Positions 29,159 through 38,815 of a stretch of 64,000 nt of DNA are shown here, one piece after another. Numbering within the stretch: the stretch's first letter is position 1; the number at the start of each line of letters is the position of its first letter. The notes beneath the pieces were generated by a model. It saw only the letters and a program-made list of their open reading frames with translations. It searched no databases and was not told where the DNA came from. Position numbers and translations under genes: made by a program. The stretch comes from an uncultured Selenomonadales bacterium (GTDB taxonomy: Bacteria; Bacillota; Negativicutes; DSM-1736; Dendrosporobacteraceae): NCBI GenBank assembly GCA_946407015.1, contig CAMJML010000004.1, forward strand, positions 62,001 to 126,000, in the 5' to 3' direction.

Positions 29159-32100
29159 ATGATAACCGTCAACTGGAATAATCTACGGGTGTGGGAAAAC
29201 TCCCAACAGACAGCTTTTGAAGAATTGTGTTGCCAACTGGCGGCGTATGAGCGTTTTGAAAATGCAAATTTTATTCGCAAAGGCGCGCCTGATGCCGGTC
29301 TGGAGTGTCTTTGGCGTTTCCACAACGGTGATGAGTATGGGTGGCAGGCTAAGTTTTTTACTTCGTCACCAGGTGAGAATCAGTGGGCTCAGATTGATGA
29401 ATCTGTTAAAACATCATTGCAAAAGCATCCACGATTGGTGGCCTTTACAGCTTGTTTTCCAATTGATCGCGCTGATCCAAAACTGCCGGATAAGAAATAC
29501 TTTATGGATAAATGGAATGACCATGTTACTAAGTGGCAGTCATGGGCTGTCAAAAAGGGTATGTCCGTAAAATTTAACTATTGGGGTTCGCATGAAATAT
29601 GTGAGCGTCTCTCTCGTGAAGAACATAGTGGTCGAGTTAAGTTCTGGTTCGACAAAGAGTTTCTAAGTCAAGGATGGTTTGATCAACAGTTGGAGGTTGC
29701 TATTGCCGATGTAGAAGCAAGGTATACTCCAGAACTTAACATTGAATTACCAATCGCAGCAAACTTCGAGGGATTAGGCAGGACACCCCTATTCTACCAA
29801 TCAATACGAAAACAACTTGGTATAATCCGCAGAACTTTAGAAAGTGTTTCCCGAGATAGGTATCGTCTTTTCACGCCACCTGTTGGAGATTTGTTTAAAC
29901 AATGTAAAGAACGGTTGGAGCATTTATTAGCCAAAATGAGCATACGCTCTATACAGAGCATAGACTGGCTCCAATTCGAAGAGTTTTGTACAAACTGTGA
30001 TCAAGTAACTGACAGTTATTTGAATATACTGGAGGACGTGGAAGCAAAGCAGAACGAAATAAAAGCAACAAAGTATGACTCCCAACCTTCTGAAGAACGC
30101 CTAACATCTAAAGCAGTACATAGTAGAGATATTAATGACGAGAAATATTATTGTCGGAAACTTACGTCTGAGGTTGAAAATTTACAGAATTTTGTTTCTA
30201 GTGAACAAGCAGCTCTTGCAAATAACCCTTTTCTAATGATGATGGGTAGCGCCGGTACAGGTAAAACCCACCTGCTATGCGACGTTGCTTCAAATAGGCT
30301 GAAAGATGATTGCCCTACGGTATTACTTTTAGGACAACAATTCAACATAGATGAACCATGGAAACAAATCTTAGCCAGGCTAGGACTTAATTGTACTCGT
30401 GACGAGTTTTTAGGTGCATTGCAATCAGCAGCTGAAGCACGAGGATCCCGTGCTTTAATTTTCATTGATGCTATTAACGAAGGTGAAGGAAAACGATTAT
30501 GGCCTAAGTATTTAAGTGGCTTTTTAGCCGTAATATCACGCTATCCATGGATTGGGGTTGCAGTAAGCATCCGATCATCTTATCAAACAATCGTGTCGGC
30601 TAATATCTTAGAAAAGATGATTCAAATTGAGCATCATGGCTTTGAAGATAAGGAATATGACGCTGTACGATCCTTTTTTTTGCATTATGGGATAACTTTG
30701 CCTAGTGTTCCCATGCTTTTTCCAGAGTTTCGCAATCCTTTATTTTTGAAGTTATTTTGTGGAGCACTTAGAAATAAAAAACTGAGTTGTGTTCCAAAAG
30801 GGTTAAAAGGTATTACGACAATATTTGATTTCTATATTGAATCAGTAAATGAAAAATTGTCGTCACTTGATTATTTAGATTATAATCCGAAAACTCCAGT
30901 GGTACAGCGTGCAATTAGTGCATTGGCGGATATTATGGCAAATGAGCAAGTTGCCTGGGTTTCTGAAGAGCGAGCGGAAGAGATTATCAATTCTTTTTTG
31001 CCACGCCAAGGATTTGAAAATACACTATTTCGACATCTTATAGCTGAAGGCGTTATTTCGGATGATCGTGTGCGAACGGATAATGATCAAATAATTGATT
31101 GCATTCGTTTTTCATATGAACGTTTTACAGACCATATGATCGCACGATATATGTTGGACAAGTATCTAGACTCCGAACATCCAGAACGTTCATTTCTTGT
31201 CGGACAATATTTCGGAGATCTGTTTAAGGATAAATGGAAGTGGTGGCAGTATCAGGGGCTAATCGAAGCTTTATCGATTCAAATACCAGAAAGAATTAAT
31301 CGAGAATTAGTGTCGCTTGCTCCGAATATGGCTCATGAATCATACGTGGTAGACGCTTTTATTGAGAGTATTATTTGGCGGAATACGACGGCCTTTTCTG
31401 AAGAAACTTCATCTTATCTCACGAATCAAGTGTTACGCTATAAGGGTTCTGGTGAAAAATTCCTCGATGCTGCATTAACAGTTGCCATGGTCTCAGAACA
31501 TCCATATAATGCTCTGCGCCTCCATCGTGTCCTTAGCTCGCAAAAGCAAATTGTTCGTGATACTTGGTGGTCGACTTTTTTACATGAACAATGGGAATAT
31601 TATACTAGCAATGCGGTGCATCGCTTGGTAGATTGGGCCTGGTCTGAGCACGAGAAATCTAATTATGATCCAGAAGTAATTAAACTCTGCGCAATATCAC
31701 TTTGCTGGTTTCTAACTACACCGAATCGTTTTTTACGGGATCAGTCAACAAAGGCATTAGTTACTATTCTAACTGATCAACTCTCGATATTGCGTGAAAT
31801 TATGCAGTTATTCAAAACTGTAGATGATTTGTACGTGCAGGAACGTATTTATGCTGCTGCCTATGGCTGTGCTCTACGTTCAAGCAATATTACGGATTTA
31901 TCGGAATTAGCAGCCGATGTTTACAACAATATTTTTGACAAGGGTACTCCTGTTCCACATATTTTACTTCGGGATTACGCAAGAGGTATTATTGAGTATA
32001 CACTAGTAAGATGTGGCCAAATTCCGGTTGATACCTTTGATAGTACTAAAATACGTCCTCCATACACCAGTACTTGGCCTAAAAAAATTCCAACGAAGAA

Positions 32101-33706
32101 GTGGCTAACCAATCGCGGTTTTAAGTTGACTAAGACGAAATCTGGACAATCTGCTTGGTGGCATCTAGAAAAATCCGTGTTGGAGTTTGGTGACTTCGCA
32201 AGATATATAATTGGAACGAATACTAATAACTTTGATTGGTTCTCAGAGCCTTTAAACATACCTGGTATTTCTCCCAAGGACGTTTACGACGATTTTTATA
32301 AAAAGCTGAGGGGAAAGCAGCGTGAGTTTGTTGATTTGTACCGCAAATTCTTTTCACTGATACGGGGGATGGCTGATAAGGAAGAATTTAAAACGAAAAT
32401 TAAAGAGTGTTCTGCTATTGCCAAGGATTTGGAAAAGGAAATTTGCAACAGTTTAAATGATGAACAAAATAAGGTTTTTAAAAAATCGATAATCCCCTAT
32501 TTAAAAGATCCTAGTAAGTCTAAAAAGCGTCGGACTTTTGACTTATCTGTAGCCCAAAGATTTATTTTAGCTAAGGTTTTTGATTTAGGATGGGATTCTG
32601 AGAAATTCGGTACATTTGATTCTTCGGTAAATTCACATCGGTATGTAGGCAGAGGTACTCATAAACCCGAACGTATGGGTAAGAAATATCAATGGCTAGC
32701 GTATCATGAACTGTTAGCTAGAGTATCAGATAACTTTGTATTTAGGAAAGATGGATGGTCAGATGAAACTGAATCATATGAAGGTCCTTGGCAAGTAAGT
32801 AGATTAAGAGACATTGACCCTTCGTTGAGGATTAAAGAAGCAAAAAGACTTGGACATACTGCCGCTTGGTGGTTTACTACTTCATATGATAACTGGAATT
32901 TTGAGGAAGATGATGCAACGTGGTTGAAAAATGGTGCTGATTTACCTAGTCCGGTTCAACTCATCGAGGTGACTAATCCTAAAGATGGTTCAGTGTGGCT
33001 TAATATAGGAGCCTTTTTTGAATGGGAAAGCCCTGCGCCTGCTGAAGAGGAGCGTTTTGAAAAACCGAGAAAACAGCTTTTTTATATATTAAGAAGTTGT
33101 ATTGTTAAGAAAGAAGATGTTGAGAAACTATGTAAATGGAGTCAACGGAAGGCATTAACTGGAGCATGGATTGCTGATGCGAGAAATTTGTCGCAAGTAT
33201 TTCTAGGTGAATTTTACTGGTCCGCAGCATATAGATACTTTAATAATGACTATTACGGCGGATTTACATGGACTAAACGAGGTGATCTTAAAGCTATTCC
33301 TTACTCAATTTTAGTGCCCACTGAGCATTATGCATGTAGTGGTGGTGATTACGATTGTTCTCTAGGGGAAAAAAGTATTGGAATTGATATACCAACTTCA
33401 TGGATAGCTGAAGGCCTAGATTTGAGATGGAATGGACAAGAAGGCTGCTTTTATGATGCAAATGGCAAATTAATTGCCTATGATCCTTCATTACGAGAAG
33501 ATGGACCGGGAACTCTTCTCATTCTGAAAGATGTACTATTAAAATTTCTTGATGAGCAAAATTGCAACATTATTTGGACGATCAATGGAGAAAAAAATCT
33601 TATCGGTGGGAATAATGGCTGGAAAGGAAGACTTGTGTTGGGAGGAACCTTCAAGCTTGAACAGGATAAGATTATTGGTGAAATCCAAAGCAAAATGGAG
33701 TCCTAA
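29159..33706 (+). CDS. Avs-like STAND NTPase with N-terminal PD-(D/E)XK nuclease
   Basis: A 1515-residue protein. The N-terminus looks like an Mrr-type nuclease: FEELCCQL, then GAPDAGLE (Asp45) and GWQAKFF (Gln63-x-Lys65), a QxK form of the PD-(D/E)XK core. The STAND NTPase follows, with Walker A GSAGTGKT (363-370) and Walker B ALIFIDAINEG (about 432-442). The remaining ~1000 residues are helical and then mixed, as in a target-sensing region. This order matches Avs (AVAST) anti-phage proteins, which bind phage terminase or portal and then cut DNA; length and nuclease type suggest an Avs4- or Avs2-like member. ATG 29159 sits about 8 bases after AAAGGTGG; GTG 29147 is less likely. It is the first gene after ssrA, convergent with the helicase. 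Phage target unknown. Confidence 0.8.
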   Translation: MITVNWNNLRVWENSQQTAFEELCCQLAAYERFENANFIRKGAPDAGLECLWRFHNGDEYGWQAKFFTSSPGENQWAQIDESVKTSLQKHPRLVAFTACFPIDRADPKLPDKKYFMDKWNDHVTKWQSWAVKKGMSVKFNYWGSHEICERLSREEHSGRVKFWFDKEFLSQGWFDQQLEVAIADVEARYTPELNIELPIAANFEGLGRTPLFYQSIRKQLGIIRRTLESVSRDRYRLFTPPVGDLFKQCKERLEHLLAKMSIRSIQSIDWLQFEEFCTNCDQVTDSYLNILEDVEAKQNEIKATKYDSQPSEERLTSKAVHSRDINDEKYYCRKLTSEVENLQNFVSSEQAALANNPFLMMMGSAGTGKTHLLCDVASNRLKDDCPTVLLLGQQFNIDEPWKQILARLGLNCTRDEFLGALQSAAEARGSRALIFIDAINEGEGKRLWPKYLSGFLAVISRYPWIGVAVSIRSSYQTIVSANILEKMIQIEHHGFEDKEYDAVRSFFLHYGITLPSVPMLFPEFRNPLFLKLFCGALRNKKLSCVPKGLKGITTIFDFYIESVNEKLSSLDYLDYNPKTPVVQRAISALADIMANEQVAWVSEERAEEIINSFLPRQGFENTLFRHLIAEGVISDDRVRTDNDQIIDCIRFSYERFTDHMIARYMLDKYLDSEHPERSFLVGQYFGDLFKDKWKWWQYQGLIEALSIQIPERINRELVSLAPNMAHESYVVDAFIESIIWRNTTAFSEETSSYLTNQVLRYKGSGEKFLDAALTVAMVSEHPYNALRLHRVLSSQKQIVRDTWWSTFLHEQWEYYTSNAVHRLVDWAWSEHEKSNYDPEVIKLCAISLCWFLTTPNRFLRDQSTKALVTILTDQLSILREIMQLFKTVDDLYVQERIYAAAYGCALRSSNITDLSELAADVYNNIFDKGTPVPHILLRDYARGIIEYTLVRCGQIPVDTFDSTKIRPPYTSTWPKKIPTKKWLTNRGFKLTKTKSGQSAWWHLEKSVLEFGDFARYIIGTNTNNFDWFSEPLNIPGISPKDVYDDFYKKLRGKQREFVDLYRKFFSLIRGMADKEEFKTKIKECSAIAKDLEKEICNSLNDEQNKVFKKSIIPYLKDPSKSKKRRTFDLSVAQRFILAKVFDLGWDSEKFGTFDSSVNSHRYVGRGTHKPERMGKKYQWLAYHELLARVSDNFVFRKDGWSDETESYEGPWQVSRLRDIDPSLRIKEAKRLGHTAAWWFTTSYDNWNFEEDDATWLKNGADLPSPVQLIEVTNPKDGSVWLNIGAFFEWESPAPAEEERFEKPRKQLFYILRSCIVKKEDVEKLCKWSQRKALTGAWIADARNLSQVFLGEFYWSAAYRYFNNDYYGGFTWTKRGDLKAIPYSILVPTEHYACSGGDYDCSLGEKSIGIDIPTSWIAEGLDLRWNGQEGCFYDANGKLIAYDPSLREDGPGTLLILKDVLLKFLDEQNCNIIWTINGEKNLIGGNNGWKGRLVLGGTFKLEQDKIIGEIQSKMES

Positions 33707-33902
33707 AGGATTTATGTGTCCTTCGGAGCCATTCAACTATGCATATAATATTCGTGTAAGATGGCCGGGCACCGAAGGGGCGAGCTAATTGCGTAATTTT
33801 TACTATAAGATTCGAAAGGAATTTATCATGATTGAGACCGGAACGAAGGAAGGAGATAGAAGTCCGTATCATTGGTAACGGAGAATTTTTTAGCAAAGAT
33901 TT

Positions 33903-33938
33903 GAGCCATACTGTTAAGTACAGTATGGCTCTTTTTTA
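33903..33938. terminator. Terminator between the Avs-like gene and the helicase
   Basis: GAGCCATACTGT (33903-33914) pairs perfectly with ACAGTATGGCTC (33920-33931), then TTTTTT. It ends transcription from the plus strand, in a 262-base gap that otherwise shows no gene. Confidence 0.85.
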
Positions 33939-33968
33939 TAAAATACCATCTAAAATTTATGGACTTTT

Positions 33969-36900
33969 CTAGAGTGAGACTGTGGACTTATTGCAGAGTG
34001 AATATGCCGTATCAAAATAAGGTTTGTCCCACCAAAGATTTTTATCGCCTACAATATATAGCTGTATTTTAGATCGGGTAACAGCGACATTAAGGATATT
34101 AGGCCTAGCGCTAGCCCAGCCTACAGCCCCCATATTTTTGCCACTGGAACTTACTCCCAAACATAGTATAACAGTATCTGCTTGTTTTCCCTGAAAAGTA
34201 TGAATTGTACCGATGGAGGTGCTAATCCATTTGCGTAATGCTTTTTGGGGGATATCGAGCCTGTTTTGAACTAATAAATCCGGTAGCACTTTTCGAAAGT
34301 GGTTAATTAATCCTGCTCTGACACTCCTAAATGGGGTAATCAAAAACAGAGAGGGAATTTTTAAATCCCCGTTTTCGGTTTGTTCAAGTGTTTTAAAGCT
34401 ATCTAGCACAATTTCAGTTATTGCTTCTGCCTGATTGGGTACAAAGTGTCCATTTTGACTGTTTCCTGATACATGAATCCATTGGCAAATCGCATTTTGA
34501 TGATCCTTTGTGGCATATACCATTTTACCGTCATAGGCAATTTGGTTGGAAATGTGAAAAACCTGCTGTTGACAACGGTTATGTACTACAAGTGGTGCAC
34601 CGACCCACAAGTCGTCTTTTTTTTCTAATGTCCGATATCCACCCAAAATATTTATTAGATCGGCAAGGCTTTGTACACTGGTATATTTATCTTTAATCAA
34701 CAGACTTTGATGGTAATACTCGGCTAATACTTGGATTACGTTATCATGCAAAGTAACGACAGGCTCGATCTGTAACGGATCACCTACCGCAATTACCTTC
34801 TTTGCCCGCCATATGGCTCCAGCGGCCGATTGGGGCATGGCTTGTCCGGCCTCGTCTATAAAAAGGTAGGCGATTTCGTCTTTGGGAATATCTTTTAGAA
34901 AGTTACTGACTGACGCGAAGGTAGTTGATATGACAGGAACGATCAAAAATAAGCTTTGTAGTAAAACTGGCGCTGCAATTGGCAATTGTCCCTTCGGTAT
35001 TTGTCCTCGCATCATTTTTCCGAAAGCATCAAGATTGGTTCGTAAATTCTTTGAATTGGATACAAAAGCCTTGTGAAGCTGAAGTGATTCTAAGAAGAGC
35101 CGTTCTCTCAGTACGTTTAATGCGGAGTATCCCCAAGGGGATGATTTACTGACATCATTAGTTTGCTTGATAAAATATTGGTCTATACGATATGGAGCTT
35201 TCACTTCAGCACGAAAGGCTTCTAGCTCAGCCTCAAGATGCGCAATTTTTTCGCAGAGTTCAGTTCTCCCTTTTTGTAAAATATTCCTTTGTTCAATTAA
35301 TGCCCCTATTTGTCTTTGAGTTGAGTCAAGTTTATCTCGCACATTGACTAAATCAATACTATTTTGCTCTAACGCGTGTACTACTTCTTTATATTTTTGA
35401 ACCAATTGATGTTTAGGCCATATTATCTTCTTTAACCATAGTAGCCGGTCAATGCTGGTCAAGTCCGATTTTTGCAAGAGCAGAAGGTCTTTTCGTTGCG
35501 TATAGTCCAAGATTTTATTTTGGCAGGTGACTAGCTGTTTTTCGGTATTTTGAATCTGAGATTCTAAATTTTGCAGAGAATTAATCAGTGCAGACAATTT
35601 ATCATTGTTTTCCAGTAATAGATATGTCTGATTATATATCGTCTGGATACGCGCATACTCGCTTTTTACTGCATCAAGCGCCTGGTTAAAAGACTGCTTT
35701 GCTTTATTCCATTCTTCAGGTGAAACATGTTTGGTTTTGACTCGCAACTCTTTATTAAAATCATATTTCAAGTCTTTTATTTCTTCTTTAGAAATTGGCC
35801 AAAATTTCTCAATAAAAGCGGTCCTTTTACGTTTATTGCCAAGTGAAGCCGCATTGAGCGCCCATGTTGTTCCGTCACCGAAAATCATATCAGAGACTTC
35901 GGAAAAATAGTGATAGTCACTGCTTTGATATTTTTTAGGCATTTCTCCGATGGAAGGCAGTTCGTTCGTAATATTCTCAACAGCACTGTTATTGTTGGAC
36001 GCCACTAATATTCCATGATTTTTAATTGCGGGGACAATGTCCTTTATTTCGTTAGAATAAGTCTTATAAGAAATTGAACATAATACCTCTTGGCTAAAAG
36101 CACTATCGGGCATATCAAGTTTAGCCATTTCTATAGCACGCTCTACAATAATTGCTGCAATGATATCTTTAAGCAGTGTTGTTTTGCCCGTTCCCGGAGG
36201 ACCATTAACTGAAAAAAGAGCCTGCCGGTACTTGGCATCTTTACACATAAAGGCATTGACATCCACTTGTTGCATAAAGCGCATGCCATAATTACTAGGC
36301 CAGCGACCAAACGGCAGATGCACTGGAGACATTAATTCGAGTGGAACCTTAGTATCAGATTCAACATTTACTCTTTGCCCAGCCTGCTGTGACATGTATT
36401 GCGCAAAGGCTTGTCCATAATCTTTGCAATCTCCCTGCAGGCTTTCGATGATTCGTTCAAGATCTCTGACATAAAAACTATTGAGAAGATCATTTTGTTT
36501 GACCAGCTCATCAATTGTTTCATTCTCCGCGTTAGTTTCTTCTAATAAATCATCAACGGTATTGTTTTCGAGATTGCCAGAGGGGGAGGCCGTTCTAGTA
36601 TCTTTTACTTTGTCAGCGTCTTCCAAAACCATATCGATGCGTAACCAGCAATCAGAAAAGGCAATATCCCAGTTTATCTGAGACGCAAAGTAATTTCGAG
36701 TAGCTTCTAAAAAAGCATAATTATAAGGTTCTTTATTATCATTGAGATATTGAAACAGCTTAAACTCAAATGCTTTAAAGTCTTCATCCCACTGGTCAAT
36801 AACAATCCCGCCGTCTTTGACTCTGTGAATAGCCCAAGGGAAAGAGGAGATGCGAAAACTTTCCGGCTCAAAAACACCATTAGGCGATAAAGTGAACATG

Positions 36901-37178
36901 CAAAAACAACTTTCATCGTCTCCCGAATCTCGGAACTTCATTGATGTTTGCATACCTTTCTCCAAGGCGCACAGCGCGCTGTCCAGTCGGAATATCCCAA
37001 GGTAAATAGCATAGCGTCGGAGCTTCTTGGAAGCAGGTGTTGTAGGGTTTTCTAAATTTGGGAATTGAGATTTGCAATTGATGGAAAAAGTCTTTATGAA
37101 AGGACTGTCTTGATCATTCAAAATGTAAGGATAAAAATGTTCTAATTTATGCCAGTACTGTAGTGTCTTGAAATCCAT
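33969..37178 (-). CDS. UPF1-like SF1 helicase with long internal coiled coil
   Basis: A 1069-residue protein. Residues 1-315 match nothing I recognise. Helicase motifs follow: Walker A GPPGTGKT (326-333), motif Ia ASNNNSAVEN (393-402), DEAG (775-778), GDPLQIEP (799-806), TIHTFQGKQADTVIL and NVAVTRSK near the end. This is the SF1B UPF1/DNA2 (AAA_11/AAA_12) type. Between motif Ia and DEAG is an insert of about 370 residues, much of it coiled coil (about 490-660), where most family members have a short 1B/1C insertion. No nuclease domain is evident. AAAGGGTGAT precedes the start. Position beside an Avs-like gene suggests a defence role; the exact activity is unknown. Confidence 0.82.
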   Translation of the reverse strand: MDFKTLQYWHKLEHFYPYILNDQDSPFIKTFSINCKSQFPNLENPTTPASKKLRRYAIYLGIFRLDSALCALEKGMQTSMKFRDSGDDESCFCMFTLSPNGVFEPESFRISSFPWAIHRVKDGGIVIDQWDEDFKAFEFKLFQYLNDNKEPYNYAFLEATRNYFASQINWDIAFSDCWLRIDMVLEDADKVKDTRTASPSGNLENNTVDDLLEETNAENETIDELVKQNDLLNSFYVRDLERIIESLQGDCKDYGQAFAQYMSQQAGQRVNVESDTKVPLELMSPVHLPFGRWPSNYGMRFMQQVDVNAFMCKDAKYRQALFSVNGPPGTGKTTLLKDIIAAIIVERAIEMAKLDMPDSAFSQEVLCSISYKTYSNEIKDIVPAIKNHGILVASNNNSAVENITNELPSIGEMPKKYQSSDYHYFSEVSDMIFGDGTTWALNAASLGNKRKRTAFIEKFWPISKEEIKDLKYDFNKELRVKTKHVSPEEWNKAKQSFNQALDAVKSEYARIQTIYNQTYLLLENNDKLSALINSLQNLESQIQNTEKQLVTCQNKILDYTQRKDLLLLQKSDLTSIDRLLWLKKIIWPKHQLVQKYKEVVHALEQNSIDLVNVRDKLDSTQRQIGALIEQRNILQKGRTELCEKIAHLEAELEAFRAEVKAPYRIDQYFIKQTNDVSKSSPWGYSALNVLRERLFLESLQLHKAFVSNSKNLRTNLDAFGKMMRGQIPKGQLPIAAPVLLQSLFLIVPVISTTFASVSNFLKDIPKDEIAYLFIDEAGQAMPQSAAGAIWRAKKVIAVGDPLQIEPVVTLHDNVIQVLAEYYHQSLLIKDKYTSVQSLADLINILGGYRTLEKKDDLWVGAPLVVHNRCQQQVFHISNQIAYDGKMVYATKDHQNAICQWIHVSGNSQNGHFVPNQAEAITEIVLDSFKTLEQTENGDLKIPSLFLITPFRSVRAGLINHFRKVLPDLLVQNRLDIPQKALRKWISTSIGTIHTFQGKQADTVILCLGVSSSGKNMGAVGWASARPNILNVAVTRSKIQLYIVGDKNLWWDKPYFDTAYSLCNKSTVSL

Positions 37179-37433
37179 CTAATCACCCTTTGATTTTTTA
37201 TGCCAAGCCTGACTGATATAGTAGCAATTGATATGTAAACGAAGTATTTTTTTAGTATAACATATATTAGGACATTGTTTTACAAAGTATGATCTGATTT
37301 ATAGAATTGTGGATAATGGCTGAATTTACGCAAAGAAACGGTAAATAAAGTTCAAAGACACATATATCTTGATTAGGTAAATATACGCCTTGTCAAGTTA
37401 CAGTGATTTGAGTAGACTTTAATACGAGGTGAT

Positions 37434-38366
37434 ATGGTGTCGGAGAAAACGGTTTCTTTTTACCAGATAGCGAAAGAATTAGCAGAAGAAGAGCAGGCAA
37501 CAAAGAAAAAATATAATCCTGAACGAGAAATTGAAGAAGAAATAAGGTTGGTTATTGATGGCAAGATACAAGATGAGGCATTATTTAAAGGCTATTATGT
37601 AACACGTCAGCGATATCTAGAAAAAGTATTTGAAAAGGCTGGCGTGTTGGGTGAATATAAAGTAACTACTATAAGTAAAAATAAAGGTACACAAGAGAAG
37701 GAATTCCGCATTCCTTTAACTCAGAAGGAATGTGTGAAATTTTTGCTTCGTCAATATACTAAAGCGCTGTCTAGAAAAATTAGAAACAATACGATTGATT
37801 CATTAAAAATGGAAGAGGCAAAAGATTTTGTTGTTAGTTTAAAGAAAGAGTATATTGATAAGCATGTCCTTGAAGCTGAGCGTGAAAGAGAACTAGTCAA
37901 TTCATATGTATTAACGGAACTACAGTCTCGAACGGCTTTTGATAGAGTAGAGGCAATGCTGCTGAGGCTAATGAATGATGATTTGCACCAGATTAAATTA
38001 CGGTCAATACCTAATTCAACCAAGGGCTTATCACCTGATGAAGAACTTAGGATAATTAATGATTCTGATGCAGCTTTTCTTATGTATTACTATTATCACT
38101 TATTGGAAAAACAATCGGAATATTGGAATAATGTTGTAGATATGGTATCTGAATTGCGTTTTGGAGAAATTGAAGAAAAGTTAAAACACCCTAAAGATGA
38201 TTCTGGTTCTGATGATGGTTTTCGTGATATTTGCTCAGTAATGTATAAGGCACAAATATTAGTAAAACAACAATACCAGGATAAAAAGATAGCGAAGCAC
38301 AAAATGTCATCTGAAAAGCGGATGAAGTTAGTGGAAGATATATTGAAAGGGCGTAATCCTGATTGA
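37434..38366 (+). CDS. Unrecognised 310-residue protein of the ssrA island
   Basis: I do not recognise this protein. It is soluble, highly charged and mostly helical, with Glu/Lys-rich stretches (AKELAEEEQATKKKY, EAERERELV) and no membrane segment, signal peptide or obvious catalytic motif. Start ATG 37434 follows GAGGTG; GTG 37437 is an alternative. It has its own terminator and sits upstream of the helicase, transcribed away from it across a 255-base gap that may hold divergent promoters. It could be a partner or regulator in the island. Confidence 0.6.
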   Translation: MVSEKTVSFYQIAKELAEEEQATKKKYNPEREIEEEIRLVIDGKIQDEALFKGYYVTRQRYLEKVFEKAGVLGEYKVTTISKNKGTQEKEFRIPLTQKECVKFLLRQYTKALSRKIRNNTIDSLKMEEAKDFVVSLKKEYIDKHVLEAERERELVNSYVLTELQSRTAFDRVEAMLLRLMNDDLHQIKLRSIPNSTKGLSPDEELRIINDSDAAFLMYYYYHLLEKQSEYWNNVVDMVSELRFGEIEEKLKHPKDDSGSDDGFRDICSVMYKAQILVKQQYQDKKIAKHKMSSEKRMKLVEDILKGRNPD

Positions 38367-38396
38367 GCTAAGAACCTGGTTCTTAGCTCTTTTTCT
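38365..38396 (+). terminator. Terminator after the 310-residue gene
   Basis: GAGCTAAGAAC (38365-38375) and GTTCTTAGCTC (38379-38389) form a perfect 11-bp stem with a 3-base loop, then TTTTTC. Confidence 0.85.
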
Positions 38397-38517
38397 TTTA
38401 CCTGAAAAATTTAACTAGGAAATTTGATAAAAGAAAATTAGTTACCTAGTCCCTAATTTGATCGCATGAGATAATTTGAAAGTAAAAAATGTCTTACAGG
38501 CGTAACGGGAGGGAGAA

Positions 38518-38553
38518 ATGGGCGATTTTTTCATGTCAATTAGAGGTCCTTAA
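38518..38553 (+). other. Tiny reading frame with a strong ribosome binding site (11 aa)
   Basis: ATG 38518 follows GGGAGGG closely and encodes MGDFFMSIRGP. The site is convincing but the frame may be the remnant of a longer gene. Nothing else supports it. Confidence 0.2.
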
Positions 38554-38615
38554 CCCGAAATAACTATCAAGCTTGGCGGTAACTAAAAAATAGAGTAAAT
38601 AAGGAGAGGGTTTTA

Positions 38616-38684
38616 ATGGCTACTAAAAGAGATCTCAATGTTAAGGTAATTCGCGCTATTATAGTGGTTAACCAGTTTTTTTAG
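38616..38684 (+). other. Tiny reading frame with a strong ribosome binding site (22 aa)
   Basis: ATG 38616 lies 7 bases after AAGGAGAG (38601-38608). The peptide starts MATKRDLNVK and ends in a hydrophobic run, AIIVVNQFF, so it could be a small membrane peptide or a truncated gene start. I cannot tell which. Confidence 0.3.
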
Positions 38685-38751
38685 ACGTAAGGCTCTAACT
38701 AGTTAGTTGTCTACTAGACTTGTAAAGGGTCTTAAAACCTGAAATACTATC

Positions 38752-38780
38752 TAGATTATATGACAAACTTTTGCTATAAT
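38752..38780 (+). promoter_or_regulatory. Putative promoter of the 161-residue gene
   Basis: A perfect TATAAT (38775-38780) with a poor -35 (TAGATT, 38752-38757), 35 bases before the start at 38816. Confidence 0.4.
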
Positions 38781-38815
38781 TAAACGAATATAGCAGAAGT
38801 TAGGAGATGTATTGT

